Assembly (NCBI RefSeq): GCF_002878395.1
Contig: NC_061115.1
Location: 98,348,527-98,412,526 of the forward strand
Source of the DNA: Capsicum annuum
Lineage: Eukaryota > Streptophyta > Magnoliopsida > Solanales > Solanaceae
Direction: 5' to 3'
DNA length: 64,000 nucleotides
In this document: positions 10,096-22,143 of the stretch, one piece after another
How positions within the stretch are numbered: the stretch's first letter is position 1
Layout of the letters: each line of letters opens with the position of its first letter
Translations under genes and position numbers: made by a program
Notes under the pieces: model-generated
Seen by the model: the letters and a program-made list of their open reading frames with translations, nothing else
Told to the model about the DNA's origin: nothing
Databases searched by the model: none

Positions 10096-12679
10096 TGTAA
10101 TGACCTGAATTTTGGTGATTTCTTTGAATTATTGAATTCTATATGATTTAACTATTTCCCCCTCCCCGTGGTTGCTTTATGGTATTTTTGGGTTATGGGG
10201 ATGATTGGCATAATTTCTAATAAATTTTTGTGTGATTTATGCAATTTTGTGGTTTTTGGTGGTTAAAAGGCTTATTAGCTGACTTCGGTCAACATTTATT
10301 ATTCTATGCATCAAATGAAAAAATGGACAAAGACAACAGATTTGAAACATCAATTTAGGATGGTAACATGGTAAGCATGGTTTTATTTTGTGAAAATGAT
10401 GTTTTTAAAAAAATCTGACAACGTTATTGAATCTAGAGCATCAAATTTAGTCTAGTAGCATTGGTTTTTTGCGTTCTCAAGATGTTTGATGAATGTCGAG
10501 GGGTCTGCAGAGTCTCTAGCTAATGCACTACTCAGCAGGTGCATCCGCTTAAATGACATTTTGGTCGCTTAAAAGCCTAGGCTTTATAGGCTAGGTGTTA
10601 TTTAAGTGATGATCAATTTTCTTAAGCGATTGTCGTTTAGGCTACAACCAAGTCACTTAGATGGCACTCGCTGACCAGGTAGGTACGTATAAGAGACACC
10701 TAGCCATTTAAGAGACGTCCTTTTAAGCGAACCGATATTCGTTAAGAGATACCTGGGCCAAATAAATTTCCCTTTTTATAATTTTTCACCATTTTTGAGA
10801 CTTAGTTCTTGGGGTTTTGAGTTTTTGAGTGATTTCTTCTATTTTCAAGCTTGGGTAAGCTCTAAATCCCTCTTCCTACTATTTTTATTTGTTTCATGGC
10901 ATTTAAATGCTATTAAATCTCGATTTCAAAAGTGAAATTTGGGGATTTTGGCTCGAAAGTCCTAAATTAGAAGTACTTTGATCTAAACTCCAATTTCAAC
11001 TCGTGTTCACTTGAGTTTTCTCCTATGAGTTCCTTTAATCATAGGGAATGCATTTTTGGACTAAAATTTTGATTTTACCTTTCCTTTTTGAAAATCCATT
11101 TTGGGGGTATGTTTTTACCCCAACACCAAAATAGGCAATATTGGTATCATTCAATTTAATTTAACTCAACAATCTTATATTTGTATTTGATAGTTGATTT
11201 TTGCTTCGTTTGTGAGAAGAAATCTCCTTGTTGAAGGATTTTTGGAGTGGTTTCCAACATTCGAGGTAGGTTATGGCTTAGCTTTGTTTAGACTGGTTGG
11301 GTAGTTTATTTTGGTATAAAATCATGTTATGGGTGTGGGAACTAATCATGGAAATGACTTTTAGTATTGTGTTATGCCCGTATAAGGGCCTTTTTTGTTT
11401 CTATTTTATGGTTTTGAGACATTATTTGCTATGTATTACCGTGTTGGGTTTTATATGATGATGTTGTCCTTGTGTATATATTATTTTTGTTGTATCATTT
11501 CCGCTGAAAATGCCTTAATTGGAATTTATCTGGTATAAATAGTATATCGTTGTGTATAGTTTACTCTATTGGCATATGAATTATATTAGATCATGGATGG
11601 TTGGCATAATGAGTGGATTTTTGCTCATGTGGATTAGTATATTAGTTGGATTTATAAATTTTTATTCTGGTTGATTTTGAGCATTACATCCTCATATTAC
11701 AAACATTAATGAAATATAGGTACCACTGTGGAAATACTAGCTTTTTATGGTAGAACAAATAACATCTTTAATAACAATCTTCCAATGTATGTACTAAAAA
11801 GGAGTTGTGATATTGGATTATTTCTGGATATTGGATTGTATATGGGTCAAGTAACCCCCCATGGGTCCTACCCCATGAGCACAACTTGTTAGGTGTATAC
11901 GGAGGTTGTGCGACAACCTCGTGCATCACATCATAATCTTACTGCATTTCATATGTTGCGCTAATTATGTGTTGTGTTATAGTCCCTGATGTGAAATCTA
12001 TCTATTTGTTCTTCTTTTTCATACTTGTATTTGGAACACGTGTATATCTGTGTTTCTTCTCATATTTGTCTGAGGTAAATGTGTATATTATAGAACAATT
12101 AGTGAAGATGGTGTGGGCTATCGTTTGAGACATTTTTTTTAATGCAGGTGACATGCCCATAGTATGGATGTTATATGCTTTACTTTCTACTTTACTCAGT
12201 TGTCCTATGATAACTACTAAGTACAAATGGACCATACTCACCCTACTGCGCCCTTTTGGTGCAAATCCAGGTACGAGTGCACCACATGCTAGCTTACTTA
12301 AGCAGTTTTTTGAGTACTTTTGATATAAAGGTCGGCCTATGCTTCTAGATATGATCTGCTACCTCTTTTTGTTTAGATTATGTTTTGTTTTTGTAATTAG
12401 AGATTGATTGTGATCCTTTTGGACTATTAATTGTATATTTTTACATTCGAGATGTATTTAGTAGTTCTTACATTATGACACCTTTTTTTGGGTTATTGTA
12501 TGGTATCTTTGGTTACATTTGCTATTTATTGGCTATGTATTGTTTGATTCCACTCAAGGAGTCTTGCCATGGGTTTTGTTATTGTTCCCTTATTTCATAT
12601 CAGTTTAGGGTAGTAAGCTTACTTCTTATGTCTTGCTGCGACAAGTGCCATCACGACCTTTATTTTTTAGGTCATAACA
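10096..12679 (+). repeat. T2 copy 1 3' LTR
   Basis: Runs from TGTAATGACCTG to TTAGGTCATAACA and is homologous to 26334-29009 throughout. A cluster of short TTAAGCG/CGCTTAA motifs lies at about 10540-10750. The end of the LTR has the shared CGACAAGTGCCATCACGACC stretch. It abuts Athila-like gag codons at 12680, so T2 copy 1 was probably inserted into element A. Its left LTR and most of its body lie outside the window. Confidence 0.85.
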
Positions 12680-14340
12680 AATGGCTACACAAAGCCTTCA
12701 ATAACAAATTATAGAGAGTACGCAAATTACCCCAGCAAAAATTCTTAATAATATTGCCTCCCACAATATTACAACAATAGAACAAAAGTCAGAGAAAAAT
12801 GATGAGAATGTGGGAGATTATGAAAGGAAGACGATAAAACGAAGTTAGGACATTGTAGGTAACAATATAGATTTATCCATAAAAGGAGGGAAGCAAGGGA
12901 ATAAAGATAAACCTTTTCCTATAGGAGTTGTCCCAAATAAGGGTGATTAAAATAACCAATCCAAATATTGAAATAACATTATGGTTAGGGGAACTACAGG
13001 TCCATCACTAATTGGAATGAGTTGCAAAAATTTTTCTTTGACCGATTCTTTCTGCCTTCGAGAATGTTGCAATTGAAGGATGAAATTTATAATTTAAGGA
13101 AGTTACATTCAGAAATATTGTAAGCGACATGGTTGAGGTTTAACAAGAAGTTGATGCTTTTTCCTAATCGTAAAATTTTAGGGAGGAATTTTCTTGAGAT
13201 ATTCGATAGACCCCTAAATGCGAACACTAAAGTTGTTGCTAGTTCTATTATTGAAAGATCTTTCATGAGCCTTCATTGGGAGTTAGTTGTGGAAGTTTTA
13301 TATTGTATCTCTAATACCAATTGAGGATGGCATACTTAGGAGATAAAAAGAGGAGCAAATATCTATGCAATTAGTTCTTCTAGTGAGAAGAGAATTGTAG
13401 ATAATATGGTGGCTCATGTGGTTGCACAAGATAAGGACAGAGATTGGTTTACTTATAATGAAATTTAAAACTATGAATTAAGAAAAGGTGAATGTTGCGA
13501 GTGCATAAGGTAAATCCCTTAGGTTGTATGATTTTGATATTTAGGAAAAAGGAAAGTACCTAGATCGAGAGATGGTAGGTTTTTAAGCCAAGGGACAAAG
13601 GTAAAATTAGGACTCATAGAACTTGAGGTAAGGGAATCAAGGTTGGAACTCTTATGAGGACATATATAGGGATTAGAGCAAAAAGAGAGATAAGGAATGG
13701 AAGTGAAAGAATGCCTATAAGGAAAAAGGGTGGCGCATATGTTCCACTAAGTAATTATGATACCAATTCAAGGGTAGAAGCGTTGATAACTGAACTGTTT
13801 GAGAGTTCAGAGAATCAAGAGTTTTACTATAAGGAGATTAAGGAAAGTATTTGGGGATTGAGCCAGAAAATAGAATCGCATCCTACCATGACTAAGAAGC
13901 TTGAGTAATAGTTTGCTCAAATATCTACTACTTTAAATTAGCATCAATCCAACACTCTTTTGAGTAACATTGTGTCTAATGCAGAACATGATGACCACTA
14001 CCTAGACATCACCACTCAGATTTGTAAGGCTATTATTAATCCTCCTATACCTGTAGTTAATAAGGTTTCAGATGATGTTAATGATATGAATGAAGCACCC
14101 AAAGATGAATCTGAAAAGTTGGTAACTAATGGTGAGTTATGATAATAATTTATGGCTGTGGACAAGGAATTTGAGATGGATAAAGGAAAGGGGAAGAAGT
14201 CAAGCCTGTAGTGAAGACCATTCCATGACCTCCTCCACTTTTTCCTTGTATATTAATGAAGATGCAAGAGGAAGGGAAGTATCAGAAATTTAATTTAATA
14301 TCGAAAGAACTGTTTGTAATATTCCTCTTGTGTAAGAATT
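12680..14340 (+). pseudogene. Element A gag, broken
   Basis: Athila-type Gag. The capsid core lies near 13005-13325: a WNELQKFFFDRFF-like block, then LQLKDEIYNLRKL, then an open stretch 13133-13324 with LRFNKKLMLFPNRK, VVASSIIERS and ISNTN. A hydrophilic linker follows at 13654-13908, and at 14150-14300 there is lysine-rich coding debris. Stops and frameshifts occur about every 60-85 codons. Upstream, 12684-12840 reads as plausible N-terminal Gag codons starting at the T2 LTR edge. Confidence 0.75.
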
Positions 14341-14880
14341 AGAGCAAATGCCTAACTATACAAAGTTCATGAAAGATCTAGTTACTAAGAAACAAATAGT
14401 AAGATTTGAGATTATTGATAATATGCACCATTATAGTGGTATTGGTTCTCGATCTTTGGTTAAGATGCAAGAGGACCCCGAACCTTTCACTATTACTTTT
14501 ATTATTATGTCTCTGAATTTTTCACAAGCATTGTGTGATTTGGGAGCTAGCATAATATGATGCCGCTAGTGGTGTACAAGTAGTTGGTTTGGTGATACCC
14601 AAGACGACATCGGTGATATTATTGATGGCTGACCAGAATGTGAAAAACCAATTAGTATATTGTGTGATATTTTAATAAAGGTTGCTTCCTTTGTCTTCCC
14701 AGTTGATTTTGTGATCCTTGACTCGGATTTTAATGTTCCTACTATCTTATGATAGCTTATCATAGCCATGGGTAGAGCATTGGTTGACATAGAGATGGGA
14801 CATATGAAATTTAGTCTTAATGATGAATAGATTAATTTTTATATTTGGCAGTCCATGCAATGACTAGAAAATTTCAAATG
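14341..14880 (+). pseudogene. Element A aspartic protease region, broken
   Basis: An open run from 14348 carries the Gag-protease linker (MPNYTKFMKDLVTKK) and the catalytic block ALCDLGAS with Asp at 14537-14539, the Athila form of the aspartic protease active site. A stop follows at 14558. The conserved later block is found near 14660-14780 with residues such as FPVDFVILD and GRALVDIE. The active-site triplet is intact, but the frame is broken before and after it. Confidence 0.8.
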
Positions 14881-15384
14881 GCCTATTTGATAGGCACTAT
14901 TGAGGATGATGTAGTGAGTGTGCCTATTAAGTAGAGACTTGGTGTTGATTCACTAGTGGCAGTGATCACAAACTTTGGAAGTAAAGGTATTGATGAATAT
15001 GATGAGGTGGTAAGCTCAATTTATGGCAGAGGTTCTTATTCTTATGCACCAAAAAGCTATATCTTGACTTGAAGAATACTAAAACTCTGCCAACTCGACC
15101 ATCTATTAATGATCCACCAGTCTTGGAATTGAAGTCCCTTTATTCTCACTTGTAATGTGCATTTTTGGGGGCCAACAATACCTTGTCGATCATTATTGCA
15201 AATAATTTGGTGGTTACACAAATTGAGGCATTGATTTCAACATTATAGAGATTTAAAGGGCCATCGGATGGACTATTGTAGATATTATGGGGAATCCACC
15301 TGGGTTTTGTACTCATAACATTCAGCTTGAACCATATTGTGTGCCCAGTATATAGCACCAACATCGTTTAAACCCACTTATGTA
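14881..15384 (+). pseudogene. Element A protease-RT linker
   Basis: Half a kilobase of degraded pol linker. Short Athila-like pieces are visible (for example PPVLELKSLYSHL near 15115-15154, and the block around 15241-15330 that precedes RT). There are many stops and no separate gene. Confidence 0.6.
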
Positions 15385-16240
15385 ATAGGTGGTAAAGAAG
15401 GATATCATAAAGTGGTTAGATACAGTCATGGTTTATCCTATTGTGGATAGCCAATGGGGGAGCCCGGTTCAGTGTGTACCTATGAACGGTGGGATCACTA
15501 TGGTCCCAAATGAGAAGAATATGTCAGTACCTATAAGTTTGATTATTATATGAAGGGTGTGCATATTTTATCAAATGTTGAACACTTGGACAAAAAATAA
15601 TAATTTCCTATGTCGTTATTGGATCAGATGCAAGATAGATTTATAGGTAAAGGTTGGTACTATTTTCTTGATGGTTATTTGGGGTATAATCAGATTTCTA
15701 TTTCTCCTAAAGTCGAAGAGAAGACTATTTTTACATGCATATAATGTACTTTTGCATTCAAGTGGATGCTATTCAGACTTTGCAATGCTCCTTCCACTTT
15801 TCTACATTGTATGATGTCATTATTTTTTGATATGATGGAGGACATTATAGATGTCTTCATGGATGACTTTTGGGAAGTTGGAGACTCATTTGATGACTGT
15901 TTAGCCCATTTGGCCAATGCACTTTAGAGATGTGGGGAGTGTAACCTAGTTTTGAATTAGGAAAAATATCATTTTATTATGAAAGAAAGATTTGTCCTCA
16001 AACATAAGATTTCAAAGAGGGGTATTCAGGTTGATAGGGAAAAGATAGAGGTGATTGAAAAATTACCTTAGATGATTTAAATTAAAGGTATTAGAAGTTT
16101 CTTGGGTCATGTTGGGTTATATAAGAGGTTCATCAAGGAATTCTCTGTAATTACAACTCTATTGTGCAAGCTTTTAGAGAAGGAGGTAAAGTTTATATTT
16201 GATGATGCTTGTCTCAAGGAATTTGAGTGACTTAAGGAGC
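15385..16240 (+). pseudogene. Element A reverse transcriptase, broken
   Basis: RT starts with IIKWLDTVMVYPIVDSQWGS near 15403 and continues with SPVQCVP near 15460, then palm fragments. The catalytic motif is F-M-D-D (15856-15867), so both metal-binding Asp codons survive. The thumb-like block with a GVFRLIGKR/SWVMLGYI frame shift lies near 16020-16120. The enzyme copied element RNA into cDNA. At least ten stops and several frameshifts disrupt it. Confidence 0.85.
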
Positions 16241-16660
16241 AACTGATATCGTCTCCTATTATTGTGTCTACATATTGGTCCTTGCTTTTTGAGGTGATGT
16301 ACGATGCTAGGTGTGACTTTAGGAGATATCCTAGGCCATCTCTATGATAAAATCCTTCACCCTATCTACTATGCTAGTAAAGCATTAAACCCTATGTAGA
16401 AAAGTTATATAGTTACTAAGCAGGAGTTAATTTTGGTGATTTTTGCTTTTAACAAATTCTAGTCATATTTGATATGGACAAAAGTCATTGTTCATATCGA
16501 GCATGAATCTTTGAGGTATCTGATGTCAAATAATAATGCAAATTTGATATTGATTCATTGGGTATTATTGTTGTAGGAATTTGACTTTGAGGTGAAACAT
16601 CGGAAAAGCATTGAAAACTAGGTTACAAGCCATATGTTTTGCCTCAAAGAGGAGGCAATG
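16241..16660 (+). pseudogene. Element A RNase H, broken
   Basis: The RNase H core is recognisable by YYASKALNPM near 16360, a TKQELILVIFAFNKF block near 16417 (metal-binding Glu), VIVHIEHESLRYLMS near 16487 (usual Thr-Asp-His changed to Ile-Glu-His), and the EFDFEVKHRKSIEN end near 16575. Stops separate these blocks. Confidence 0.8.
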
Positions 16661-16743
16661 TGAAATTAGAGGATGAGCTGGAAATTGATGATACTTTTCT
16701 AGATGACTGTGTCTTGGCAGAATCTCAAGACTTAATCCTCTGG

Positions 16744-16814
16744 TTTGCTAATTTTGACAACTATTTGGCAAGTGACAAACGTTTACTAATTTTGACAACT
16801 ATTTGGCAAGTGAC
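16744..16814 (+). repeat. 38-bp tandem duplication in element A pol
   Basis: The 29 bases starting CTAATTTTGACAACTATTTG at 16748-16776 recur exactly at 16786-16814, period 38. Because 38 is not a multiple of three, the duplication shifts the reading frame of the linker between RNase H and integrase (WFANFDNYLASD block). Confidence 0.9.
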
Positions 16815-18036
16815 TTTGTCACGGAATACTTGTAGCTTTAGCGCAACAATCATTTCACGCATAAGGTCTGCAAGTTTTTCTGGGATAAGCCTTATCTTTT
16901 TTGGGTACGTACTGATGGAGTTATTTGGAGGTGTATTCCTTAGGAAGAGATGATAAGCGTTGTTAAGGATTTTCATTCATCACTAGTTGGGTTAATCATG
17001 GTGGCACCCAAATAATCCACAAAATTCTTCAGTGTGGGTTCTATTGGCGAATTATTTATAAAAATGCTTATGATTACGCTCGGGAATATGATCAGTGTTT
17101 GGAACAAGGAAATATTTTGCAGAAACATGTGCTTTCCACGACACCTATTTTAGAGTAAGAGTGGTTTGATGTGTGGAGAATTGATTTCATGGGTTCATTT
17201 ATGAGTTTCTATGGGATGAAGTATACACTAGTGGCAGTCGTCTACATTTTTTAAGTGAGTAGAGACGGTTGCCCTGTACAATAATAAGGGTCAAAGTGTC
17301 ATCATATTCTTGAAAAAGAATATCTTTTCATGATTCCGCACTCCATGTGCTATTATTAGTGATGGTGGGTCTAATATCTATAATCGTCTATTTAAGGCCC
17401 TACTAAAAACATATGATGTGAAATATAAGGTGGAAAGACCATACCATCCATAGATGAGATGACAAGTTGAGATTCTAAATCATTAAATCAAGTCCATACT
17501 GGTAAAGACTGTGAATGCCAATCATATTAATTGGTTAAGGAAATTAGGCGATGCACTTTGGGACTACTAGACATCTTTTCAACACCCTCTCGTACGTGAA
17601 TCTCCATATCATCTTGTGTACGATAAGGCATACCATTTTCTAGTTAAACTTGAGCACAAGGCACTATAGGCATTGGAAAAGCTAAATTTGTGTTGAATGA
17701 TATTGCAAATGTGAGGAAGAATAAGGTGAATGAGTTGGATTAATTTTGGCACCGTGTTTATGAGAGTTCATCCTTGTATAAGGAGAGGACAAAGTTTTAT
17801 CATGGAAAAAAGATTGAGTAAAGGTTGTTCAAGCCTGATGACATAGCCCTGTTATATAGTTCAAGGCTTCCTTTGTTTTTGTCATGTTGAATTCAAGGTG
17901 GTATGGACCATTAACTATGGTTACAGTATTCAAGCATGGTGAAATTAAGTTTTAGAGAGATGGAGAAGCTCTATTCAAAGTGAATGGCAACATGTGAAGC
18001 ACTATATGGTTGATATTGAAAATGTGAAGGTTTGTG
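16815..18036 (+). pseudogene. Element A integrase, broken
   Basis: A degraded zinc-binding region lies near 16900-17110. The core has Asp in RIDFMGSF (17183-17185), Asp in IISDGGSN (17361-17363) and Glu in QVEI (17469-17471), so the DDE triad appears complete. The C-terminal part has NFGTVFM..., GKKIE and an LLYSSRLPLF-like block near 17840-17880. Integrase would insert cDNA into the chromosome. At least eight stops and several frameshifts make it non-functional. Confidence 0.85.
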
Positions 18037-18390
18037 TTGATATAAGCCTTGGCAAATTCTAATTAGCCAAGAAAATTAAGTCGTGTCACGATGTTAAATT
18101 AGTCCCTTCATAGGATGAAGTCCATGGGATTATTGGTGAAGTCTGAGTATCAAACATAGCCACATCACGCTGTGACGTTAAATTTAGTATTGGTTGGGAG
18201 GCAACCTTGTATTGATATAAGCCTTGGCGAAGTCTGATTATCGAAGGAAACTGAGTTGTGTCGCGATGTTAAATTAGGCCCTTCATAAGAGGAAGTCCAT
18301 GGGTTGATGGGTGAAGTCTGAGTATCAAACATAGCCATGTTATGCTATGACTTTTAATCAAGTGCTGGTTGGGAGGCAACCCAATATTTT
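18037..18390 (+). repeat. Two 176-bp tandem copies after element A integrase
   Basis: Copy 1 (18037-18212) and copy 2 (18213-18390) both begin TTGATATAAGCCTTGGC and end TTGGTTGGGAGGCAACC-like. Between them they share GTCGTGTC, CCCTTCATA and GAAGTCTGAGTATCAAACATA. The short GTTGGGAGGCAACC end is a near-palindrome of a kind I associate with the region after integrase in Athila-like elements. Confidence 0.85.
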
Positions 18391-20084
18391 AGTGTTCATA
18401 TTGATTTTGTTTTTGTAGGTTTAAGGCATGGGAAAATACCAGGAACATGGTATAAATTAAAAAATTCAAACAAGTTTGGGTAAGTGGACTTACGGATCCA
18501 CTTATTGGGGTCGTAAGTCACACATACGAAAGATAGGTAGTGCCGTAGGTGTCAGAGTGAAAATTTAAGGATTTTGGAGTCTCCAAATTTGTACTTAGAA
18601 CCCACTTACGGGTGTCCTAAGTATAAACTACGACCCCTTAAGTTGGGTAAAATCAGACAAAAAGATGAATTGCAAGCATCACTTATAGAGAGGCACTTAT
18701 GTCCACTGTAAGTACCACTTACTAGATGTATGTCGTCCCATAAGTGGAAAGAATTATTGGGGTTGGAATTTTTGATATCTGGGTTTAACCCAAGTTGGAT
18801 CCGCCTTGATCTGGTGTACCCCTACTCTTAAATAGCCCAAATCCGATCCATTTTCCCCATTACTTCATAATATATAACTCTTACCCCAAGTCAGACTTCT
18901 TAACTTCCCTATTAATCTATAAAGGGAAAAAATGTCTTATAATCGCATCACTTGCATGCATATTTATCAAAATTAGGATAAAGTTCACGTTGTTCTTCTT
19001 CTACTTCAAAGTCTCATCAATTCCAGGTAATAATTTTGGCTCCATATCTAGTAAAAACATGTTCTTGGTGATTGAAGTTGATAAATAATGCTTGATATAG
19101 CCTAAATTTTGATAATTTATGATGAACTCTGAAATTTATGAAACCTAAATTAGTAGTAATTAAAATTGTGTATGATTTATGTTAGTGACTATCTGTGATC
19201 ATACAAAATATGGAAGTACAAGTTGAATTGAGAAGGTAAATCCCAAATATATTTGTTAAATACCTATGAACTTAAATTGATATATGTTGTAGTGTACGAA
19301 CTTGGACATAGAATTGCAATATACACTTATGGGATGAATATTTGGGAAATGGTTTAAGTACCCTAAGGTGTGTACCTATGACCCTTACGTGGGCTTTGTC
19401 TGACACTTATATGGGCACCTATGACCCTTTTTTGTGGAACCTACAACCTGTAGGTAGGGTTGTAGGTACCCCACCTTGGGTCTTCTGCTATTTTTTTATT
19501 TTTTTGTTCCCTTCTTATGTTTCAAGAACTAAAGACTACATTTTGAGGTGCTGCATCGCAAAATAAGGGAGTTCAACCTAGGCTTTATGACAAGTCACCC
19601 CAGTGAAATGACTTTGTATAGGAGTACCCTTTAGCCAAGACAACACCCTATTGGCCTAATGATAGACTAGGGGGTGATTTTAGAGAATGCCTACAGTTGC
19701 AGTAGTCGTTGCCAGATTAGTCACTTAGCCTGAACAACACCTATTCACCTTCGCTCTCAATGTGCACTAATACAGGAAGGGGCCTAGATTACAATAGTTA
19801 GACCCATTCCTAGGTCGAGGATGAAGACAAACTAGACATCACCACCGCACTCTCTGAAGTCTGATGAGGGAGAGAATGCTTTGGAGAATAATATAGAGGA
19901 TAAGGGAGAGTTAGTTTTTAGGTTTAGAGATGAGGTTTAGTCTGGGTTAGTTTTTGGTTCAAGAGATATGGATAATGTACCCGAATTCTAGTCTGAGGAG
20001 GGGTCAAAGAATGTTTGCGATTCATCTAATGGGTCGGTATTATGATTAGTTGTACCTCAGTATGAGGAGGGTGTACCCATAATT
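18391..20084 (+). other. Element A 3' noncoding spacer
   Basis: Mostly noncoding. Between 18485 and 18750, and again at 19380-19480, it carries many CTTACG/CGTAAGT and ACTTATGG-type short motifs in both orientations, like those inside A's own 3' LTR (22310-22465). A GA-rich stretch near 19850-20080 may be the degraded start of the reading frame that follows. Short open stretches such as 19342-19566 show no family resemblance. Confidence 0.6.
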
Positions 20085-20960
20085 TTGAAGCATATTTCAT
20101 CATCATCGGTACATAATACCAAGTCGGCCACACAAGACACTCAACACCCTATTCCATCACCTGTTTCCCAAATATCTGATTCCATACACATCTCGGTTAT
20201 GCCGATTGTTGAGATTTCTCTGAGATGTTGTGTAGAGGGGTTGCACCATATTTTTTTAGAAAGATATTTTCCTGACTGAATAGGGTCACCTGAAGAGGTG
20301 TATTGCATTAGAGGTGAGGGTTGATTTGACTGGACTAGTAAGAGCACCAACCCTGCAGGCTTCTTTTAATAGAAATCAGTTGGGTGGATTACTCATCCCA
20401 AAGGTTCATACGACTCGATTCTAGTTTGGTATTTTTATGCTTTAAACATCTAAAATATATTTGAATACATTGTCTGAGGGTAGAGGGGTAGACCAACTAC
20501 AACTAACCCAAGCTTTAGTCTAAAGGGTGTGTGTAGATATTTATAAGGTGATCATCCACCGAGTATTATTTGGGCCAGATTATATTAGATCGGTATCGAT
20601 AGGAGAGCTTAACTTTTGCATGAGACTAGTATGGAATAGGCACAATATAAGAGATGTTGATCATTAATGAGAGCGATTTGATTTTGATAGGTAGATAGCC
20701 ACCTAGATTTAAAATTTTGGCATTGATTTTCCATGGATTAAGGTCAAGAGGGAGATAAAGAAAAATATGATGTATTTTGTAGAAAAGTTTAGGGGACTGT
20801 AGTACGTCATAGAGTGAGCTTGACTTCTTCTGATAATATACTGACATGGGATAGAACAACCTTTATTGATAGACTGATGGCTGGCTATGACATGGATTTT
20901 ATGAGACTGATCTTGTTATGTGATGTGAATTGTGTGATGTGAATATATATATCTAACTAC
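20085..20960 (+). pseudogene. Extra 3' ORF of element A, plant transposon protein-like
   Basis: A decayed coding region between integrase and the 3' LTR. The best evidence is at 20799-20905, where residues read VVRHRVSLTSSDNILTWDR (DNILTWDR at 20832-20855) followed by LMAGYDMDF. From memory this matches the core of the domain listed as putative plant transposon protein, which has a NRV-P-DN-LTWDR signature and a G-(E/Y)-IDF tail. Upstream at 20085-20276 is an open Ser/Pro-rich stretch that fits the low-complexity N-terminal part. Its role in the element is unknown; the position matches the env-like or additional ORF of Athila elements. Stops interrupt it. Confidence 0.55.
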
Positions 20961-22143
20961 TGTGAATTTTGTTATGGAATTAGAATTATTGAAAAAATAA
21001 TCATGGCACAACATTTTCATGAACTAGATATGTAGTAACTAGTTATATAGCCCTGTACCATATCAGTGTGAGATACTTTGTTCTATTTCTGCATTTAATT
21101 GTGAACTTGCATGGTTAGTCTTGCTTAGGTTGTAGGATAGTTGGTTAGGACATGATCATATTCAATTTTTGAATTTCGTCTACCCTTTAGCCTAAATGAC
21201 CATCCAAATGTAAATAAAAATCCCTTGATCCCTGAATTTGAACCTATGTTGACCCATTTTCTTATTTTCACCTTTCCCTATTCCAGATTTGATTACAATA
21301 AACATGTTTTGGCCCTGATCCTTACTTGGCCCTGAACTTAAGCAAATTGCCTAAGTTGAGGGTGGCTATCATATCGTTATATAGTTAGAATTATGTATAA
21401 AGAAAGTTTTGAATAAGGGAAAAGAAAGTAGGGTTGGGTTTGGTAAAATAAAAAAAAGGGAAAAAGATAAAAAAAAAGTAAAACAAAATAAAAGAAATAA
21501 TAAAGAAATAGCACACAACTTTAATATGTAATAAAAGAAAAAGAGAGAAATAAAAGGATGTTGGTTGAGAAGTGGACCCTAAATGTAAATGCAGTTCCTA
21601 GGAGGGTTCGTTACTATTGTCCTAAATTTACCATACCATCCCTAATCCTATGTTACAAGCCACATAAAGTCCTATAGTAATCCTAGTCTCACTATAAAAA
21701 ATATAAGGTAGAGAAAATAAGGGCAACCCTATGGTTTTTATGCATATCGATTGGAACTTTTTTTGTAAGTATGAGTGTCTTGATATTGTCCTCACTTTGA
21801 CATTCATGATTATTCTATAATATTGGGACTTTTTTGGTGTGAGGGTACAGGGGTTGTGTTGCTAGCTGCTTATCTCCTTGGGTAATGTGTACTACATGGG
21901 TTTTTGGTTATTTATTGATAATATAATGCTAATGCTTAATTCCTTTGTGTTGCACTATTCTGCGACATATATCCACACCATTGGTTTTGAAAAAGTTGGA
22001 AATAGGAGGGGATAAAAAATTTTGAGCTAAAATTGAGTTGACTTTCACAGGTGTCTTACGTTTCTCCTTGTTAAGCATCTTCACATTATTTTATTATTGT
22101 ATTTGTTGCCCGTTGACATACAAATATTCTAAGTTGAGAGTGT
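20961..22143 (+). other. Element A 3' untranslated region with A-rich tract and polypurine tract
   Basis: Noncoding. A long A/G-rich stretch at about 21410-21560 (runs such as AAAAAAAAGGGAAAAAGATA) is followed by about 600 bases without features. The region ends with AAGTTGAGAGTGT (22131-22143), the purine-rich primer tract before the 3' LTR. A similar AAGTTGAGGGTGG occurs at 21353-21365 as a possible second or decayed tract. Confidence 0.6.

Noticed and set aside
20961..22143. Possible host gene between the extra ORF and element A LTR
   Set aside because: No open frame with family resemblance, no splice-consistent coding; it ends in a polypurine tract, as expected for element 3' untranslated sequence.
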